In this document: piece after piece, positions 24,587 to 27,871 of the stretch | How positions within the stretch are numbered: the first letter of the stretch is position 1 | Layout: the number at the start of each line of letters is the position of its first letter | Assembly: GCA_002633005.1 (NCBI GenBank) | Contig: NMRA01000122.1 | Span: 32,501 to 60,371 of the forward strand | DNA length: 27,871 nt | Source of the DNA: Phoronis australis | Lineage: Eukaryota > Phoronida > Phoronidae | Reading direction: 5' to 3' | The notes under the pieces: model-generated | The model's input: the letters and a program-made list of their open reading frames with translations, nothing else | The model's database searches: none | Told to the model about the DNA's origin: nothing | Program-made: the position numbers and the translations under genes

Positions 24587-25511
24587 TAGTCCCACTTTTT
24601 TCAGTGCTGCGTCGCCCATGGTTGAAAGTGCCGCAGTTTAGCGGTATTGGGTGGCAGGGATTCTTGTTGCCCGTGTGGATGAGACGAATCTGCCTGTTAT
24701 CAGTAAGTTTTCATAGATCTATCTACAGACCGGTGAAGCCAGCGGTGTGAATGTACGGTTCCCCGTCAGTTGCAGTACAGATTATAGACAGCACAAGCTT
24801 TGGTTATGATCCTGTTTTGCCGCTAGGGTCGTTGTTTCTGTTGTGAATGAAGTTTTATGTGGCCTCTTCGTGTTGTCTTGTTTGTTCATGTTCGACCGTC
24901 AGTTTCTGTTAGTGGCCGGATGTTGTGAGGATTAGTGTTGTCACGAGGCTGGGGCATGTTTGGATCTGGCTGGTCTCTCTTCGTCTGGTGCTGCTAAGGG
25001 ATGGACGCCTGCGTTTGGTGCTCTGAGTCTGATCTCCAGTGTGTGTGTTCAAGAAGCCGGCCAAAGGAGTAAGGGTAAGCTGCACGTGAACCTGCAGTAA
25101 ACACAATATTTCATTGAGTTTTGGAACTTTCGGCTGGCAAGACGTCGGTTTTTTGAATGTCACTATATAGAACCCGAAATAGTGGTACTTATGCAAGAGG
25201 GTGCCTTACGACCTCGGTTATGGCGTTACTAGCTTTAGAGTCATTTTGTGATACTGTAGTGCAGAATTCCGCTTTTGAATTTGTGGCCCACATGTTTTAC
25301 CTACTTTTATGGTTTGACTTTGTCACGTAGGTTATGAGCACGCTATCTGTTCGTTGTAGGCCTACAGCACATGCGCGCACCCAGCCTCTAAAGTCTAATA
25401 TGGGGGGGGGGCTCGAATTTTTGATGATGTGTCCCTTTCGATGACAAAAAAGTGGGAGGACTAAAAAATACGGGGTACCTCCTTCATTGTGCGTCTGCGC
25501 CCTTTTAGAGC
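24587..25511 (+). repeat. Large tandem duplication, copy 2
   Basis: Direct repeat of 23665-24585. It carries no recognised coding sequence. Minus-strand frames of 65 and 95 codons recur in both copies (ending ...LVTTLILTTSGH) only because the DNA is duplicated. Confidence 0.9.
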
Positions 25512-25619
25512 ACTTTTGTCTCGGACTTTTTGTTTCTCTGAGGCGGACCTTTTTGCCCACTTCGCCAAATGGGGGGGGGGTCCTTCCAACCCCCCCACCC
25601 ACCCCCGGTGCGCGCATGT
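25369..25619 (+). mobile_element. Short inverted-repeat element (MITE), copy 3, complete
   Basis: Bounded by ACATGCGCGCACCC and GGTGCGCGCATGT inverted ends. The interior has a 10-base G-run, the block AGGACTAAAAAATACGGGG, and TCTGAGGCGGACCTTTTTG shared with the inverted intronic copy at 11430-11659. It is noncoding. Confidence 0.8.
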
Positions 25620-26720
25620 AGCACTGGCACCTTTAATCAGCCCTCAACTATCAGTGTTCTTTACATCTGAAAATCTAAACAGGTCGCACGCGTAAGAACT
25701 GCAACATTTAGAACAAACATGGCGGAACCGCGCTGCGGTCAACGTTCTCCATAGGCTAGTATGTGCCTTATTTTTACCCATGCACAGTATTGCAAACAAG
25801 TAATTGTGTTTGTTCAACTTTTTATTTTTAAAATGTGGACTTATTTCACATAAACCATTTGTTTAGTCAATGACTTCGAAATGGAAGTCTACACAGACGT
25901 CTTTGAAGAGTATGGGGGAAATATTTTACTCAATAGGCCTACTTGTGATGTCAACGCGACTAAGTCAAAAAGAACTGAAGACTAGAGGTAAACTTTTCCC
26001 ATGAAGTAGACAGCCCAAGTGAAGTGTCTTAGTAAAGCCAGCCGAATTTTTGTCTTGATAGCCGCGTCTACGTTTTCTCTCATTCTAATGTCTTTGCACA
26101 GCATTCTTATAGTCAATACTCCAGCTTGCATTGTCTGTCTGAATTTGATGTTCTTTAGTTGGTACAACATTAAACTTCTGCACTACCAGAATTCTTGTAA
26201 AAACTGCACGATATGCGAGTCCTCCATCATGAATGCAAATTAGGTAAACAAAACGATTCACGTGCGCTTTCTATTTACTTGGACGACAGTGTTAGGGCTG
26301 TTGATGAAAACCAATATTTTCAGAAAGATATCGACTGAATTGTCAAACGCTTGCAACTACAGAATTTCCATAAACTTCAGGATTGTCACAAACTAATTCT
26401 TCCAGATGAGAACCATCTATTCTCAAGTTGGAGCAAACTGTAATTTGTAATTGTAAGACTGCCGATCGATGACGTTGTCATATGTTGTCGGCAAACATTC
26501 GGTCTACTGTTCATGGCACGGATATTTGCGATTCGCTGACTGAGCCGGCAGTATCACCACATTCCGGATCTGGATTATGTGTCCTGTCTGCATCTGAGCC
26601 AACGTTAGTATCTGAAACATCTCTCAGTTTTTAACAGTCCTTCTACGCCTTCTCGCGGCAGACATGTAGAATGCGTATGGCAATCGGTAACAGAAGCCAG
26701 GATAGTGTTCAATAACTTTT
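25620..26720. other. Intergenic stretch, nothing recognised
   Basis: About 1.1 kb of AT-rich sequence with small overlapping frames on both strands. ACATGGCGGAA (about 25718) resembles a YY1 site. No repeat or exon seen. Confidence 0.5.
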
Positions 26721-26723
26721 AAG

Positions 26724-26769
26724 TTGTTTACCTAGCGTGGTCCTTAAAAGGACCACGCTAGGTAAACAA
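26724..26769. repeat. Perfect palindrome, 22-base arms, 2-base spacer
   Basis: The left arm begins TTGTTTACCTAGCG and ends GGTCCTT. After AA its exact reverse complement follows, from AAGGACC to GGTAAACAA. It is able to extrude as a cruciform or form a hairpin. It may mark the terminus of an inverted-repeat element: similar GAGATTAC..GAGAT..CACGTGA sequence follows it and recurs inverted near 27615-27660. Confidence 0.9.
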
Positions 26770-27693
26770 GACTCTGTGAGATTACGCGAGATGTTAACAT
26801 GCGTTTTCAATGAGAGCACGTGATTTTGGCTACAATTTCTCACCGCGAGACATATATTTTGAACTTTACCCAGTGACGTCCCTAGCTGTCCCAAATCTTG
26901 GAATTACTCCGTGAAACCGCAAATGTCGCTCACGTCAGCTACCGATGTTGAGTTGCGGCTTGGCAGATTTTCAGAGGGAGTATGTGCCACAGATATAATG
27001 TTTATGCTGCCAGCGAAACTCCTTTTAAGGCAATGAGATGAACTCGGTCAATCTCGATGGCACCAAAAGTGACCAATAATATTCATCTAAGCGTGAAATT
27101 CACAAACAACAACCAATGAGAGTCCTCAAAAGCGTTTCCAATGCAAAGGTTGAGACTGGTGTCGGTAAGTCACTAAAGACCAGTTTGGTGTGGTCCACGG
27201 AATATTGAGAAGTGTGCTACGAAAATAAAATTTTGGCCACCAAAAGATTCACTGTCTACCCAAAAGACGGCCGTTGTATAAACTCATGCGTAACGCTGTC
27301 TTTGCTGACTAGTTAGACTTCGCAGAACTAACCACTGAGCCTTAGGCCTAATTATTTTCAATGGGTTATTATGATCAGTTGTCCGCCGAACACAAACGGT
27401 GACTACAAAAGAGCGACTTTAGTGCCGGACTGCACCTCCAGTGAGCAGGTAGTGGATTAGGCTTCCAGGTGGCACTGGGCATTTGTTTAAATTCAATTGA
27501 CTTTGTCCAACTGGTCTATATGAATTGAAAGGAGATTATTTACAAGCCAAAGAACAGGCGTGCGTTCAGTAGAGCTATGACCTACGCTAGGACCTAGCTA
27601 AAATCTAGTTAAGGTCACGTGTTCTTGTTTAAAATTCACGGCAATATCTCACGTAATCTCGCGAAGTTTTGCTTTTTAGCGAGGTCCTAGCGT
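26748..27693. mobile_element. Candidate diverged inverted-repeat element
   Basis: Left side CACGCTAGG, GAGATTACGCGAGAT and CACGTGATTTT. The reverse complement of the right side has AACGCTAGG, GAGATTACGTGAGAT and CACGTGACCTT in the same order and similar spacing (about 70% match by eye over about 80 bases). The interior has no ORF of note. The ends are not sharply defined. Confidence 0.4.
27584..27693. repeat. Foldback pair
   Basis: ACGCTAGGACCTAGCTAAAA (27584-27603) is repeated as a near-reverse-complement, TTTTAGCGAGGTCCTAGCGT (27674-27693), with about 70 bases between. It shares ACGCTAGG with the palindrome at 26724-26769. Confidence 0.75.
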
Positions 27694-27871
27694 TACAGAA
27701 CGGGAGGCAGAATTGGTATACCCGCAAGTTAAAAGAGTCCATAAACATCAGCACTCAGCGCCTTCTCTTGAACCGGGACCGAGGTCTCCACTTACGGTGG
27801 CACTGAATAGTTAGGCTGCGGCCGCGGCCAATTTGCACTCCCAAAATATAGAAATTTTGGGGTAGGCCAAG

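Noticed and set aside
23841-25196. ORFs repeated in both copies of the large duplication
   Set aside because: Repetition comes from duplicated DNA; frames differ in length between copies and lack domains.

Overview
This window is eukaryotic, almost certainly animal. It has no long ORFs or operons, but a series of short exons with GT/AG splice sites, separated by introns full of transposon debris, foldback elements, microsatellites and a minisatellite. The content fits a marine invertebrate. I cannot fix the species from sequence alone, and the lineage is inference.

One real gene dominates. On the minus strand, 13 exons (20780 down to 877) encode the N-terminal part of a membrane receptor guanylyl cyclase of the natriuretic-peptide-receptor type. 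In order they give a signal peptide, a complete ANF-receptor ligand-binding domain (exons 1-9), a single transmembrane helix (exon 10), the juxtamembrane segment (exon 11) and the first part of the kinase-homology domain (exons 12-13). Splice phases agree at 11 of the 12 internal junctions. The exception is exon 1/2, where the protein joins well but the frame is off by one base beside a GGG run. The rest of the kinase-homology domain, the dimerisation helix and the cyclase catalytic domain should lie beyond the left edge (below position 1).

The introns hold most of the other structure. Intron 1 carries a 1.3-kb transposon with ~311-bp inverted termini, TTAA flanks and a decayed THAP zinc-finger ORF, which I assign to the Kolobok superfamily. 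Intron 4 (5 kb) carries a short inverted-repeat element, a trinucleotide-rich duplication and an NRF1/ETS/YY1-like motif cluster. Intron 5 carries a possible solo LTR, intron 6 a foldback element, and intron 12 a degenerate hammerhead-ribozyme-like motif.

The region 5' of the gene (20781-27871) has no coding sequence I recognise. It contains a ~52-bp minisatellite whose units each hold a hairpin, a 230-bp inverted-repeat element directly abutting it, a ~0.92-kb direct tandem duplication with a single N at its junction, a further copy of the intron-4 short element, a near-perfect 22-bp-arm palindrome, and a foldback pair. I saw no convincing new multi-gene system. The most useful leads are the receptor's coordinated loss of one conserved disulfide, the exon 1/2 frame discordance, and the THAP transposon whose inverted repeats run into its own coding start.
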